The notes: generated by a model from the letters alone, not told the origin. Shown: positions 27,547 through 35,918, numbered from the stretch's first letter. The stretch is 64,000 bases of DNA from Saccharothrix saharensis (GCF_006716745.1 NZ_VFPP01000001.1:1426001-1490000), one strand, 5' to 3'. Translations and numbers: made by a program.

Positions 27547-28119
27547 ATGGCCGCTCCCGGTGTCGCTCGGCCGACCAGGTTGGAGGTCGTCCGGGCCGAC
27601 GCGGCGCACGTGCTCGGGTCACGGGCCGCCGCCCGCGTCGAGGCGTTCCCCGACGGCACGCTCCACGTCCGCGCCGGTGAGCTGCGCCGGGCGCTGGCGT
27701 GGCTGGTCGACTTCGCGGTGTACCTGCTCCTGGTCGGCGTCGGCCTGGTCGCCCTGACCGTGCCGCACGGCTCGGGGAAGATCGACGACGGCGGGTTCGC
27801 CCTGGGTGCCGTCGCGGTGCTGCTCCTGGCCGCCCCGCTGTACGGCCTGTGCTACGGCAACGGCCGCGCGCTGGGCGCGGTGGTCACCGGCACCCGGCTC
27901 GTGCGGCTGTCCACCGGCGGCCGGATCGGGTTCCCGGCGCCGTGGGCGATGACGGTCCGGACGGTGCTGCTGCCGTTGCTGATCGCCTCGTTCGTCGTCG
28001 GCGCGCTCGCCAGCGGCTCACCGCCCGGTTCCCCGTCGCGGACGAGCATCGACGACCGGAGCACCCGCCGACTCCGCGCCGCCGGCTTCCGCACGCTCGC
28101 CGATCGTCGCGTGCCCTGA
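27547..28119 (+). CDS. RDD-family membrane protein
   Basis: A 190-residue protein with the RDD signature in the first helix (ALAWLVDFAVYLLLVGVGLVAL) and two further hydrophobic segments (ALGAVAVLLLAAPLYGLCYG and TVLLPLLIASFVVGALA). RDD proteins are small membrane proteins, some with Na+/H+ antiport or maturation roles. ATG has GGAGG six bases upstream. It is divergent from the WYL regulator and runs toward the acyl-CoA-dehydrogenase-like gene. Confidence 0.8.
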   Translation: MAAPGVARPTRLEVVRADAAHVLGSRAAARVEAFPDGTLHVRAGELRRALAWLVDFAVYLLLVGVGLVALTVPHGSGKIDDGGFALGAVAVLLLAAPLYGLCYGNGRALGAVVTGTRLVRLSTGGRIGFPAPWAMTVRTVLLPLLIASFVVGALASGSPPGSPSRTSIDDRSTRRLRAAGFRTLADRRVP

Positions 28120-28274
28120 CCCCGCGGCGCCGGCCCGCGACCTCGTCGCCGGTCGTGGCGTCGCCGGCGGAGATCAGCCGCCGCGGCCACGCGAATGGCC
28201 GTGCCCGTCCGGTCATCGCCGGTGGGACGATCGATCACTCACCGCAGTGGTCGACCGTACAGGGGGTTCCCGTG

Positions 28275-29420
28275 ATGACTTCCGACGTCCTGACCGCCGT
28301 CGCCGCCCTCGAACCGCGGCTGCGCGACGCCGCCGCACGGGCCGACGGGGAACGGCGGTTGGCCGACGACACCGTGGCGGTGTTGCGGGACGCGGGCACG
28401 TTCCGGGCCACCCGGCCCGCGCGGTTCGGCGGCGCGGACGCGTCGATCCGCGCGCACCTGGACCTGTCGTCGGCGGTGGCCGCGATCGACGGCGGCGCGG
28501 GCTGGTGCACGGCCCTGTGGAACGGCGGCAACTGGATCACCGGCCTGTACCCGGAGCAGGCGCAGGAGGACGTGTGGGGCGCCGAACCGGAAGCCCTGAT
28601 CAGCGGCACGCTCATGCCCGGCGGCACGGTCGGGCGCGTGGCCGGCGGCTACCGGCTCAGCGGTTCGTGGAACTACGCCTCAGGCATCGGGCACGCGTCC
28701 TGGGGCCTGGCGGCGGCACCACTGGAGGACGGCCTGGGGTGGCTGCTGGTGCCGCGCGCGGACTTCGAGGTCGTGGACGAGTGGCACGTGGCCGGGATGC
28801 GGTCGACCGGCAGCAACCGCTTCGTGGTGCGGGACGCGCTGGTGCCCGACCACCGCGTGCTGCGGCTGGAGCGGATGGTGGCGGGTGACAACGTCACGTC
28901 CGCCACCACCCCCACGCACCGCGCCGCGTTCGTGGCTTCGCTGGTCACGATGGTCAGCGGGCCACTGCTGGGGCTGGGCCGCGCCGCGGTGGCGCACGTC
29001 GTCGACGCCGCCGCGGACAAGGGCATCGCCTACACCGGCTTCGACCGGCAACGCGACTCGTCCGCCTTCCAGCTCCAGGTCGCCGAGGCCGCCGCCGCGG
29101 TGGACGGCGCGGAACTGCACGCCTACCGCGCGGCGGACGCCCTGGACCGGCACGCGGCCGAGGCCACCTACCCACCGGAACTGCTGCGGGCCCGGTGCCG
29201 CGCGGACGCGTCGGTGGCCGTGCGGAACGTCACGCGCGCGCTGGAAACGCTGATGTACGCGCACGGTTCGCGGGGTTTCGCGGACGCGAGCCCGTTGCAG
29301 CGGATCTGGCGCGACGCCAACGTGGCCGCCCGCCACGGCATGCTGCTCCCCCAGGTCAACCTGGAGCTCTACGGCGCGGCCCTGGTGGGCGCGGAGAACA
29401 CCGTCAGCCCGTTCCTCTGA
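28275..29420 (+). CDS. Acyl-CoA dehydrogenase-fold flavoprotein (monooxygenase-like)
   Basis: A 381-residue protein of the acyl-CoA dehydrogenase superfamily. The N-terminal helical domain (LRDAGTFRATRPARFGGADA), the middle beta-domain (GYRLSGSWNYASGIGHASWG, then GMRSTGSNRFVVRDALVPDHRV) and the C-terminal helices fit the HsaA/HpaB-like flavin-dependent hydroxylase subgroup better than true dehydrogenases. It would need FMNH2/FADH2 from a reductase not seen here. ATG 28275 or GTG 28272 are both possible starts. Its 3' end overlaps the convergent oxidoreductase by 17 bases. Confidence 0.8.
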   Translation: MTSDVLTAVAALEPRLRDAAARADGERRLADDTVAVLRDAGTFRATRPARFGGADASIRAHLDLSSAVAAIDGGAGWCTALWNGGNWITGLYPEQAQEDVWGAEPEALISGTLMPGGTVGRVAGGYRLSGSWNYASGIGHASWGLAAAPLEDGLGWLLVPRADFEVVDEWHVAGMRSTGSNRFVVRDALVPDHRVLRLERMVAGDNVTSATTPTHRAAFVASLVTMVSGPLLGLGRAAVAHVVDAAADKGIAYTGFDRQRDSSAFQLQVAEAAAAVDGAELHAYRAADALDRHAAEATYPPELLRARCRADASVAVRNVTRALETLMYAHGSRGFADASPLQRIWRDANVAARHGMLLPQVNLELYGAALVGAENTVSPFL

Positions 29421-30342
29421 TCACCCGGATCACGTGCTTGCCCCGCACGCCACCGGCTTCCAGCGCGCGGTGGGCCTCGGCGATGTCGGCGAGCGGGTGG
29501 ACGGTGTCGACCACGGGCCGGATCGCCCCGCTCTCGACCAGCGCGGTGAGGTCGGCGAACAACGCGGACTTGGGGTTGCCGCTGAAGAAGCGGGCGCGGC
29601 GCGGGCCGAACACCGCGGACGCCAGGAGGTAACCGACGTCCGCGGCGGAGCGGAACGCGATGGCGACCATGCGGCCACCGGGCGCGAGCAGGCGGCGGTA
29701 CGCGCCGGGCGTGCCGCCGTAGGCGTCCAGGACGACGTCGTACCGTCCCAGTCCGGCCGGATCGGCGCGGTAGTCGACGACGTCGTCCGCCCCCAGCTCG
29801 CGGACGAAGTCGAACGTGCTGCTGCTCGTCAACGCGGTCACGTGCGCGCCGTAGGCCTTGCCCAGTTGGACGGCGACGCTGCCCACTCCCCCGCTCGCAG
29901 CGCGCACGAGGAGCCGTTCGCCCGGGCGCAGCCGTGCCTTGTCGCGCAGCGCGGTGATGGCGGTCGTGCCGACGCCCGGCAGCGCGGCGGCGCGGACCAG
30001 GTCGAGCCCCGCGGGGCTGAGCGCGAGTTGGCGCGGGTGCACGGCGACGTACTCGGCGGCACTGCCGAACCGGCCGCGCGGCAGGCCGCCCCACACGTGC
30101 GCGCCCGGTGCGAACCCGGGTCCGGACACGACCTCGCCCGCGAAGTCGATCCCCACCCGCTTGGGGAACCGCCGGCCGAGCAGGAGCTTCAGCTCCCCGG
30201 ACCGGCCCCACCGCTCGCCGCCGTTGACGCTGGCCGCGTGCACGCGCACCAGCACGTGCCCCGGGCGGACCACCGGCTCGGGCACGACGCCCTCGTACAA
30301 GACCTCCGGCGGCCCGTACCGGTCGAACACCGCTGCGCGCAT
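29404..30342 (-). CDS. Zinc-independent NAD(P)H:quinone oxidoreductase-like alcohol dehydrogenase
   Basis: A 312-residue medium-chain dehydrogenase/reductase of the quinone oxidoreductase group. The GroES-like half begins RAAVFDRYGPPEVLYEGVVP. The Rossmann half has LLVRAASGGVGSVAVQLGKA, and no structural zinc Cys cluster is present. ATG 30342 follows GAGAGG. It is divergent from a TetR regulator across a region with repeated CTCCACTT elements, so it is probably repressed by it and induced by an electrophile or quinone. Confidence 0.9.
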   Translation of the reverse strand: MRAAVFDRYGPPEVLYEGVVPEPVVRPGHVLVRVHAASVNGGERWGRSGELKLLLGRRFPKRVGIDFAGEVVSGPGFAPGAHVWGGLPRGRFGSAAEYVAVHPRQLALSPAGLDLVRAAALPGVGTTAITALRDKARLRPGERLLVRAASGGVGSVAVQLGKAYGAHVTALTSSSTFDFVRELGADDVVDYRADPAGLGRYDVVLDAYGGTPGAYRRLLAPGGRMVAIAFRSAADVGYLLASAVFGPRRARFFSGNPKSALFADLTALVESGAIRPVVDTVHPLADIAEAHRALEAGGVRGKHVIRVIRGTG

Positions 30343-30358
30343 CCCACACCTCTCGCGT

Positions 30359-30434
30359 AAGTGGAACATCCCCTCCACTTCGACCGTAACACGGCAACCG
30401 GAAGGTTCCCTCCACTTGAGCTAAAGTGAGAGAC
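30359..30434. promoter_or_regulatory. Operator region between quinone oxidoreductase and TetR genes
   Basis: Contains the inverted repeat AAGTGGA-N8-TCCACTT (30359-30380), a second CTCCACTT copy (30410-30417) and CACTT-N6-AAGTG overlapping a -10-like TAAAGT (30422-30427). These are candidate TetR sites for both promoters. Confidence 0.6.
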
Positions 30435-31052
30435 GTGCCCGCTGAGACGACTCACCTGCGCGCGGACGCCCGGCAGAACCGCGACCGCATCCTCGACTCG
30501 GCGCGGGAGGCGTTCGCCGCCGACGGGCTGGACGTGTCGATGACCGAGATCGCCCGCCGGGCCGGGGTGGGGGTGGCAACCCTCTACCGCCGTTTCCCCA
30601 CCAAGGAAGCGCTGGTCCGCGAGGTGTTCGCCGAGCAGTTGGCGGCCTGCACCGGCGAGGTGCACCGGGCCGCGGCGGACCCCGACCCGTGGCGCGGCTT
30701 CTGCCGCGTGGTGGCGGAGCTGTGCGAGATGCAGGCGCGGGACCGGGGGTTCAGCGCGGCGTTCCTGAGCGCGTTCCCCGACGCCGTGCCGGTGGACGAG
30801 ATGCGCGCGCGGGCCGAGGAGGCGTTCAGCGGGCTGGTGGAGCGCGCCAAGGGCGTCGGGGCGCTGCGGCCGGATTTCACGGTCGACGACCTGATGCTCG
30901 TGCTGATGGCGAACAACGGCCTGGTCACCGACTCGGTGGACGCGACCGTGGCCGCCTCCCGCCGCCTGGTCGCCTACTTCCTGCAAGCGTTCCAGGCACG
31001 CGCCCCGCTGCCACCGCCGGTCCGGCTCGGCCTGCGCGACGCGCTCGGCTGA
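30435..31052 (+). CDS. TetR-family repressor
   Basis: A 205-residue regulator. The N-terminal HTH is typical (NRDRILDSAREAFAADGLDV, then EIARRAGVGVATLYRRFPTKEAL). The C-terminal part is a variable ligand-binding helical domain. GTG 30435 is chosen, with TAAAGT seven bases before it suggesting leaderless expression; GTG 30426 is the alternative. It is divergent from the quinone oxidoreductase, its likely target. Confidence 0.9.
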   Translation: MPAETTHLRADARQNRDRILDSAREAFAADGLDVSMTEIARRAGVGVATLYRRFPTKEALVREVFAEQLAACTGEVHRAAADPDPWRGFCRVVAELCEMQARDRGFSAAFLSAFPDAVPVDEMRARAEEAFSGLVERAKGVGALRPDFTVDDLMLVLMANNGLVTDSVDATVAASRRLVAYFLQAFQARAPLPPPVRLGLRDALG

Positions 31053-31098
31053 CCCGACCCGCGCTACCGGCGGCCCTGCTCGACCCGCCGGGCCGGCG

Positions 31099-31917
31099 CT
31101 ACCCCTGCTCCCGCTCGACCCGTCGGTTCCACTCGCCCTTGGACGACTGCCAGCCGTCCTCGTCCGCGCCGATCCGCCAGTAGCCGGAGATCGACATCTG
31201 CTCGCGCGGCACACCCCGGTCCAGCTTCAGGTGCCCGCGCAGGTCCTTGACCATGTTCGCTTCGCCGTGCACGAACACCTGGACCACGCCCTCCGGGAAC
31301 GCCAGCGCCGCCACCGCGTCCACCACGCGCCGCCCGCGCGGCCCGCCGTCGCGGTGCAGCCATCGCAGGTCCACCCGGCCCGCCGACCGCACGGGCTGCT
31401 CGTCCTCCGGCCCGTCGACCTCGACGAACACCTCCGCCCGCGCGCCCTCGGGCAACGCCTCCAGCGCCGCCGCGATGGCGGGCCACGCGCTCTCGTCGCC
31501 CGCCATCAGGTGCCAGTCGACGCCCGGGTCCGGCGCGTACCCGCCGCCGGGGCCGGCGAAGTGCAGCACGTCACCCGGCTGTGCCTTCGCCGCCCACGGA
31601 CCGGCCACGCCGGAGTCGCCGTGCGTGACGAAGTCGAGCCACAGCTCGCCCGCCTCGGCGTCCCACCTGCGCACGGTGTACGTGCGGGTGCGCGGCCACT
31701 GGTGGCGGGGCATCGTCGCGCGGATCGCGCCGAGGTCGAACGGCTCGGGGTAGAGCACGTCGTCCAGCGGGAAGGCGAGCTTGACGTAGCTGTCGGTGTA
31801 GGGACCGACGGTGAAGTCGGCGAGCCCTTCACCACCGAGCACCACGCGGATCATGTGCGGCGCGATCCGCTCGGTGCGCACGACGCGCCCGCTCCTGCCA
31901 CGGGACCGTTCGGCCAT
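31099..31917 (-). CDS. Siderophore-interacting protein (flavin-type ferric reductase)
   Basis: A 272-residue cytoplasmic flavoprotein of the ViuB/SIP family. The FAD-binding domain has WPRTRTYTVRRWD and FVTHGDSGVAGPWAAKAQPGD; the C-terminal half has VFVHGEANMVKDLRGHL and ISGYWRIGADEDGW. It releases iron from imported ferric siderophores by reduction. ATG 31917 follows GAGGAGT. No siderophore transport or synthesis genes are adjacent, and I see no iron box. Confidence 0.92.
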   Translation of the reverse strand: MAERSRGRSGRVVRTERIAPHMIRVVLGGEGLADFTVGPYTDSYVKLAFPLDDVLYPEPFDLGAIRATMPRHQWPRTRTYTVRRWDAEAGELWLDFVTHGDSGVAGPWAAKAQPGDVLHFAGPGGGYAPDPGVDWHLMAGDESAWPAIAAALEALPEGARAEVFVEVDGPEDEQPVRSAGRVDLRWLHRDGGPRGRRVVDAVAALAFPEGVVQVFVHGEANMVKDLRGHLKLDRGVPREQMSISGYWRIGADEDGWQSSKGEWNRRVEREQG

Positions 31918-32011
31918 GTCGGGTACTCCTCGGTGATTCCAACGGCGCAACCACCACCACCGTACGTGCCCACGCCCCGTGTCCGACGGTGGCCGCCGGC
32001 CCCGGCCACCA

Positions 32012-32049
32012 CGTGGGCGGTGGGACGGCGGAGCGCCCCACCGCCCACG
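32012..32049 (-). terminator. Terminator of the MetE-like gene
   Basis: Perfect 13-bp stem (CGTGGGCGGTGGG with CCCACCGCCCACG) and 12-base loop, six bases beyond the MetE-like stop on the minus strand. Confidence 0.75.
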
Positions 32050-32054
32050 CCCCC

Positions 32055-33146
32055 TCAGTGCACGCTCCACTCCCGCGCGAGCCGGGCGGCCAGCCCGAGG
32101 TTCGCCGCGGCGGCGTCCTCGGTGCGCCGCCCGTACCCGCAGGCGGCGGCGACCCCGGCCGGCGGCCGGCCGAGCGCGTCCGCGACCAGCCGCAGCGCTT
32201 CGCGGGTCTGGTCCGGGTGGTCCTCGGCCACGACGCCCGCGATGACCTCCACGCCGGGGCGCAGGTGCCGCAGCTCGGCGTAGAACGCGGGATCGGTGGG
32301 CGGCGGGGTGTCACCGCTCGTGACGGGCAGGTGCACGGTCGGCATCGGGGTGCGCTCCCCGGCCAGCACGCGGGACAGCTCGTTGAGGAACAGCACCGCG
32401 GGCCGCAGGTCGGTCGGGGTGAACACCGGCACGTGCTCCAGGTCGCCGTAGCACAAATGGAGCACCCACCGGGAGAGCGGCGCGGCCGACAGGACGCCGG
32501 CGACCTGCCGGGTGAGGTCGGTCGTCAGCGCGGGCCAGGCCTCCGGCGGGGTGAGGTGGTAGGCCACCAGCACGGCGGGCGTCTCGAGCTGCAACTGCAA
32601 CCGGTCACCCCACCGGGCGACGAGCTCGGTCACCTCGTGCACGACCGCGGTCTGCATGGTGGGCAGCCACTCGCGGGCCGCGTCGATCGAGCCGAACGCG
32701 AACACGGACAGGTCCAGGGCGTTCGGGATGCCCACCTGCACGCGTGGCGCGTCACCGGTTCCGGTGATGGGCAGCCGGCCCAGCGCCTCGAACGCCGCCT
32801 CGGCCTGCTCGACGCGGGACAGCCCGACCTGCTCCGAGCACAGGTGCTGACCGGGCCGGACCCGGTAGTACGGCATGTCGTCGTAGCCGCGGCTCTCCCC
32901 GCCGCGCACCTGTTCGAGCGACGGCACGGTGGACAGGTGGTGGGTGAGCCAGTCGATGATCCACCGCGGGTCGCGGTCGGACGGCAGGGCGGTGAGTTCG
33001 GCGTCGTCGCGGTGGCGGAGGAACCAGCCCATGGCGGTGGCGGGGTCCTCGCACAGCGGGCGCGGCAGCGAGCCGACGAGGTGGACGGGCAACGGGTGGC
33101 GGTCGTGCTCTCGATCAGGCGTCTGCGTGGGGGCGTGTGCGGTCAT
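32055..33146 (-). CDS. Short MetE-like (cobalamin-independent methionine synthase superfamily) protein
   Basis: A 363-residue single-barrel protein resembling the C-terminal catalytic half of MetE. The zinc-ligand pattern is present: His230-x-Cys232 in LHLCYGDLEH and Cys336 in AAACGYGRRTED, matching HxC...C of MetE. An N-terminal LVGSLPRP strand begins the barrel. The N-terminal folate-binding half of true MetE is absent, so a folate-independent methyl donor, as in the 'core MetE' enzymes, or a different methyl transfer is likely. The ATG has a poor ribosome site. It is monocistronic, preceded by a long non-coding stretch. Confidence 0.75.
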   Translation of the reverse strand: MTAHAPTQTPDREHDRHPLPVHLVGSLPRPLCEDPATAMGWFLRHRDDAELTALPSDRDPRWIIDWLTHHLSTVPSLEQVRGGESRGYDDMPYYRVRPGQHLCSEQVGLSRVEQAEAAFEALGRLPITGTGDAPRVQVGIPNALDLSVFAFGSIDAAREWLPTMQTAVVHEVTELVARWGDRLQLQLETPAVLVAYHLTPPEAWPALTTDLTRQVAGVLSAAPLSRWVLHLCYGDLEHVPVFTPTDLRPAVLFLNELSRVLAGERTPMPTVHLPVTSGDTPPPTDPAFYAELRHLRPGVEVIAGVVAEDHPDQTREALRLVADALGRPPAGVAAACGYGRRTEDAAAANLGLAARLAREWSVH

Positions 33147-33855
33147 GAGTGTCGTTCTGCTTTCGGAGCGAAGAGCGTGCGATGCCCGGGAGTGCCGCAG
33201 GATCTCCGCGCCCGACCTCCCGGTGTCCGACCATCGTGACCGGACCGACCGGGCACGTCCACTTAGGATGATCAACGCGAGCCGACCGGGCACATCATCC
33301 ACGCGATAGTGTGACCTTCCTACCTGGCAACGACATTCTGAGTGATCGTCCAAACGGGAACGACAATCATGATTCCCGCGACGACGACGTCGGTGGGCGC
33401 GCTCGCGCCGCAACCCGGCACCAACCCCCAGGCCGGTCCGCGCCGAAAACGCTGTCATCAAACGTGATCGGCAGGTGGAGTCCGGCGGACGGGCCGCAGG
33501 TGCCGTTCCAGGGCACCGGATCCCACCAGCTCGGCCGGCACCGGTTGCGGCAGCACGGCAGTGCCGGGGTCGACGCGTCGCGCCTCCGTCGCGCAGGTGT
33601 TGCCGGCCCCGCGCGACCCCGGACCCTGCGCCGCGGCCGCCGTGACGCGGTCACCGCCCACCACCACGACGCCGACGCCCCGCCGTCCCGCCGACACCCG
33701 CCGGCCGGTCGGTCCGACCCCGCGCATCCCGCCCGCCACCCGACCCCGCCGCCGCGCTCCCACCGGACCACCCATCCGCCCCCACCGGTGCGCGGGGCGG
33801 CCCCCACCGCGCCCGCGCTCACCCGCCCCCGGGTCGGCGTCCTGAAGGGAGGACG
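33147..33855. other. Long intergenic region with possible small ORF
   Basis: About 700 bases without a convincing gene. Visible elements are a TAGTGT -10-like box (33307-33312, plus strand), a 10-bp palindrome AATCATGATT (33365-33374) inside CGGGAA..TTCCCG, and an ATG at 33369 preceded by GGGAA that opens a 32-codon plus-strand ORF (33369-33467). From 33500 on it is very GC-rich, with Pro/Arg/His translations and no domain. No riboswitch consensus was recognised upstream of the MetE-like gene. Confidence 0.35.
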
Positions 33856-33877
33856 TGCGGGGACTAGGCTCCCCGCA
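33856..33877 (+). promoter_or_regulatory. Palindrome and -10 box at the Sua5/YciO start
   Basis: TGCGGGGA-ctaggc-TCCCCGCA, a perfect 8-bp inverted repeat that ends on the A of the start codon. It contains TAGGCT (33865-33870), a good -10 element seven bases before the ATG, so the gene is probably transcribed leaderless. Confidence 0.6.
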
Positions 33878-34497
33878 TGGCGAGGTACTTCGACGTGCAC
33901 CCGGTCAACCCCCAGCGGAGGTCGATCGACCAGGCGGTGGAGCTGATCAGGTCGGACGGTTTGATCGCCTATCCGACCGACTCCTGCTACGCGCTGGGCT
34001 GCCGGCTCGGCAACAAGGCCGGACTGGACCGGATCAGGCAGATCAGGCACCTGGACGACCGGCACCACTTCACCCTCATGTGCCGCGACTTCTCCCAGCT
34101 CGGGCAGTTCGTGCACGTCGACAACGCGGTCTTCCGGGCCATCAAGGCGGCGACGCCGGGCAGCTACACGTTCATCCTCCCCGCGACCACCGAGGTGCCG
34201 CGCCGGCTGATGCACCCGAAGAAGAAGACCGTGGGTGCGCGCATCCCGGACCACCCGGTGGCCCAGGCCCTGCTCGACCGGCTCGGCGAGCCGCTGCTGT
34301 CCAGCACGCTGCTCCTGCCCGACCAGGAGGAACCGCTGGTGCACGGCTGGGACATCAAGGAGCGGCTGGACCACGTCATCGACGCGGTGCTGGACGCGGG
34401 CGACTGCGGCACCGAGCCGACGACCGTCGTGGACTTCTCGCAGGGCGAGCCGGAGATCGTCCGGCACGGCGCGGGCGACCCCTCCCGGTTCGAGTAG
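33877..34497 (+). CDS. Sua5/YciO/YrdC-family protein
   Basis: A 206-residue protein of the YrdC/Sua5 fold, which binds the threonylcarbamoyl-AMP intermediate of tRNA t6A synthesis. Motifs: LIAYPTDSCYALGCRLGNK at the start of the nucleotide pocket, PGSYTFILPATTEVP, and VGARIPDHPVAQALL. The form with KKKT and without a Sua5 C-terminal domain is closer to YciO, whose exact role is uncertain, than to essential TsaC/Sua5. ATG lies in a palindrome with a -10 box directly upstream. Confidence 0.9.
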   Translation: MARYFDVHPVNPQRRSIDQAVELIRSDGLIAYPTDSCYALGCRLGNKAGLDRIRQIRHLDDRHHFTLMCRDFSQLGQFVHVDNAVFRAIKAATPGSYTFILPATTEVPRRLMHPKKKTVGARIPDHPVAQALLDRLGEPLLSSTLLLPDQEEPLVHGWDIKERLDHVIDAVLDAGDCGTEPTTVVDFSQGEPEIVRHGAGDPSRFE

Positions 34498-34539
34498 AGG
34501 CGCGCGAACGGATCATCGGATTTGCGCCGCTCAGAGGTA

Positions 34540-34553
34540 TGGGAGCGTTCCCA
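34540..34553. promoter_or_regulatory. CebR box upstream of the Cip1-like gene
   Basis: TGGGAGCGTTCCCA, one mismatch from the perfect palindrome and still within the CebR consensus, 46 bases before the start of the secreted protein gene. Confidence 0.85.
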
Positions 34554-34599
34554 GAGCCGGTAGCTTCCCCCTGCCCCCTCAGCGCAGAAGGAGCTACCC

Positions 34600-35379
34600 G
34601 TGCGGAAACGGTTGTCCACGGCGGTCCTCGCCGCCCTGCTGTCGGTCGTCGCCCTCCCGGTCGCGGACGCCGCCGGCCCCGACCGAGCCGATCACCGGCT
34701 GAAGACCTGCGCCCGAGCCGACCTGCTGTTCTGCGAGGACTTCCAGCAGGTGCCCACCGGCGCCGGCACCAGCCTCAAGTGGGGCGTGGACACCCGCAAC
34801 GGCTCGCTGGAGGTCGAACGGGACCGGCGCGGCCAGAAGGTGCTGCACGTGCGGGCCGAGGGCAACGGCCGGGCGTTCCTCAAGGTGGACGACTTCGCCG
34901 CGCCGGGCAACAGCTTCTACGGCCGGGTCCGGGTGCGCGTCGAGGCGTTCCCGGACGCGCCCGACTGGGCGCACTACACGTTGATCGAGGCCACCGGTGA
35001 CGGCCCGGAGGTCGTGCGCCCGCTCGGCGGCCAGTACGTGCCCACGCTGGACAAGGCGCTGTGGGGCGTCGGCGCGGACGGCGGCCCGACCGGTGACTGG
35101 ACGAACTGGCGCGAGTCGGCGCCGTCGAAGGCCGGCGCGTGGCAGTGCGTGGAGTGGCGGATGGACGCCTCGGACAACCGGATCACGCTGTGGTTCGACG
35201 GCGTGCCGAACCCGGACCTGACCGTGTCGACCCGCGAGCACGGCGGCAACCAGGTCGACTTCCTGTTCCCCGAGTTCGACACGGTCAAGCTGGGATGGCA
35301 GCTCTACCAGCCCAACGAGGGCAGCTACGACATCTGGCTGGACGACATCGCGCTGGGCGCCAAGCGCATCGGCTGCTGA
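34600..35379 (+). CDS. Secreted Cip1-like / lyase-fold protein
   Basis: A 259-residue exported protein starting at GTG after GAAGGAG. A signal peptide ends near ADAAG. The mature part resembles the Cip1 group (cellulose-induced proteins with a jelly-roll polysaccharide-lyase fold): RADLLFCEDFQQVP, FYGRVRVRVEAFPDAPDWAH, LGGQYVPTLDKALWG, QCVEWRMDASDNRITLWFDG and a final YDIWLDDIALGAKRIGC. Four cysteines are placed to form disulphides. A CebR box upstream ties it to cellulose use with the GH12 gene. Family assignment is from pattern memory; catalytic activity is unproven. Confidence 0.7.
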   Translation: MRKRLSTAVLAALLSVVALPVADAAGPDRADHRLKTCARADLLFCEDFQQVPTGAGTSLKWGVDTRNGSLEVERDRRGQKVLHVRAEGNGRAFLKVDDFAAPGNSFYGRVRVRVEAFPDAPDWAHYTLIEATGDGPEVVRPLGGQYVPTLDKALWGVGADGGPTGDWTNWRESAPSKAGAWQCVEWRMDASDNRITLWFDGVPNPDLTVSTREHGGNQVDFLFPEFDTVKLGWQLYQPNEGSYDIWLDDIALGAKRIGC

Positions 35380-35390
35380 CCTGGCGGCCC

Positions 35391-35431
35391 GGGCGGGTCT
35401 TCCGGCGCGCGCAGCGCCGGAAGGCCCGCCC
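35391..35431. terminator. Strong terminator
   Basis: An 18-bp stem (35391-35408 with 35414-35431, one G-T pair) and a 5-base loop between the Cip1-like gene and the convergent small gene. Confidence 0.85.
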
Positions 35432-35468
35432 TGCGGCCGCGGCGCTCACGACCTGTCATCAGCGTGCG

Positions 35469-35918
35469 TCAGCATTCCCGGAGACCGGGTTGCTTCTGCC
35501 CGTTCGCGCCTCCCTTGATGTAGACGACGTTCACCCAGACGCCCACGTTCCTGCTGTCGTCGTCGGTCAGGGCCCACCAGGTGTTCCAGTACTTGCCGTT
35601 TTGCAACGAGACCTTGTGGGAAGTGTTCTTCTGGCAGTAGAAGTACTCCTTGGTGTCGTTCAGCCATCCCCACCGGTTCTTGACATCGGGCAAGCAGTAG
35701 CTGGGCGCGGGCTTCGTTCAGAGCTCCAGCGTGGTCTTCGGGTACGGGCGGTTCTTCACGCAGTCGCGGTTTACCCGGTCGGCGGAGTCGGCGGCGACAG
35801 CGGAGACACCCGAGTCGATGGGGGCGGAGACCGGAGCTGCGGCGCTGACGCCGGTCACCACCATGCCCGCAGCCACCACAGCGGCACCGATGGTGAGGAT
35901 CTTGCGGAACTTGAGCAT
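35469..35918 (-). pseudogene. Small secreted cysteine-containing protein interrupted by an in-frame TGA
   Basis: One reading frame runs from ATG 35918 (AGAGAGGA upstream) through a signal peptide (MLKFRKILTIGAAVVAAGMV, cleavage near VSAAA) and DCVKNRPYPKTTLEL. It then meets TGA at 35720-35718 and continues in the same frame with TKPAPSYCLPDVKNRWGWL and YFYCQKNTSHKVSLQNGKYW to GLREC. The extension is clearly protein-like, with Trp-rich strands and three of the four cysteines, so the TGA interrupts one original gene of 148 sense codons. A nonsense mutation is most likely; readthrough or a sequencing error is possible. Without readthrough a 66-residue protein is made. Confidence 0.65.

Noticed and set aside
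33147..33310. SAM or cobalamin riboswitch upstream of the MetE-like gene
   Set aside because: None of the conserved core sequences I know could be placed on the minus strand.
33355..33385. Zur-type zinc box near AATCATGATT
   Set aside because: The palindrome is real, but it lies more than 200 bases from the MetE-like start and matches the Zur consensus poorly.
33458..33775. 105-codon minus-strand frame in the gap before Sua5
   Set aside because: No ribosome site, domain or coding-like amino-acid composition; probably a GC-rich shadow.
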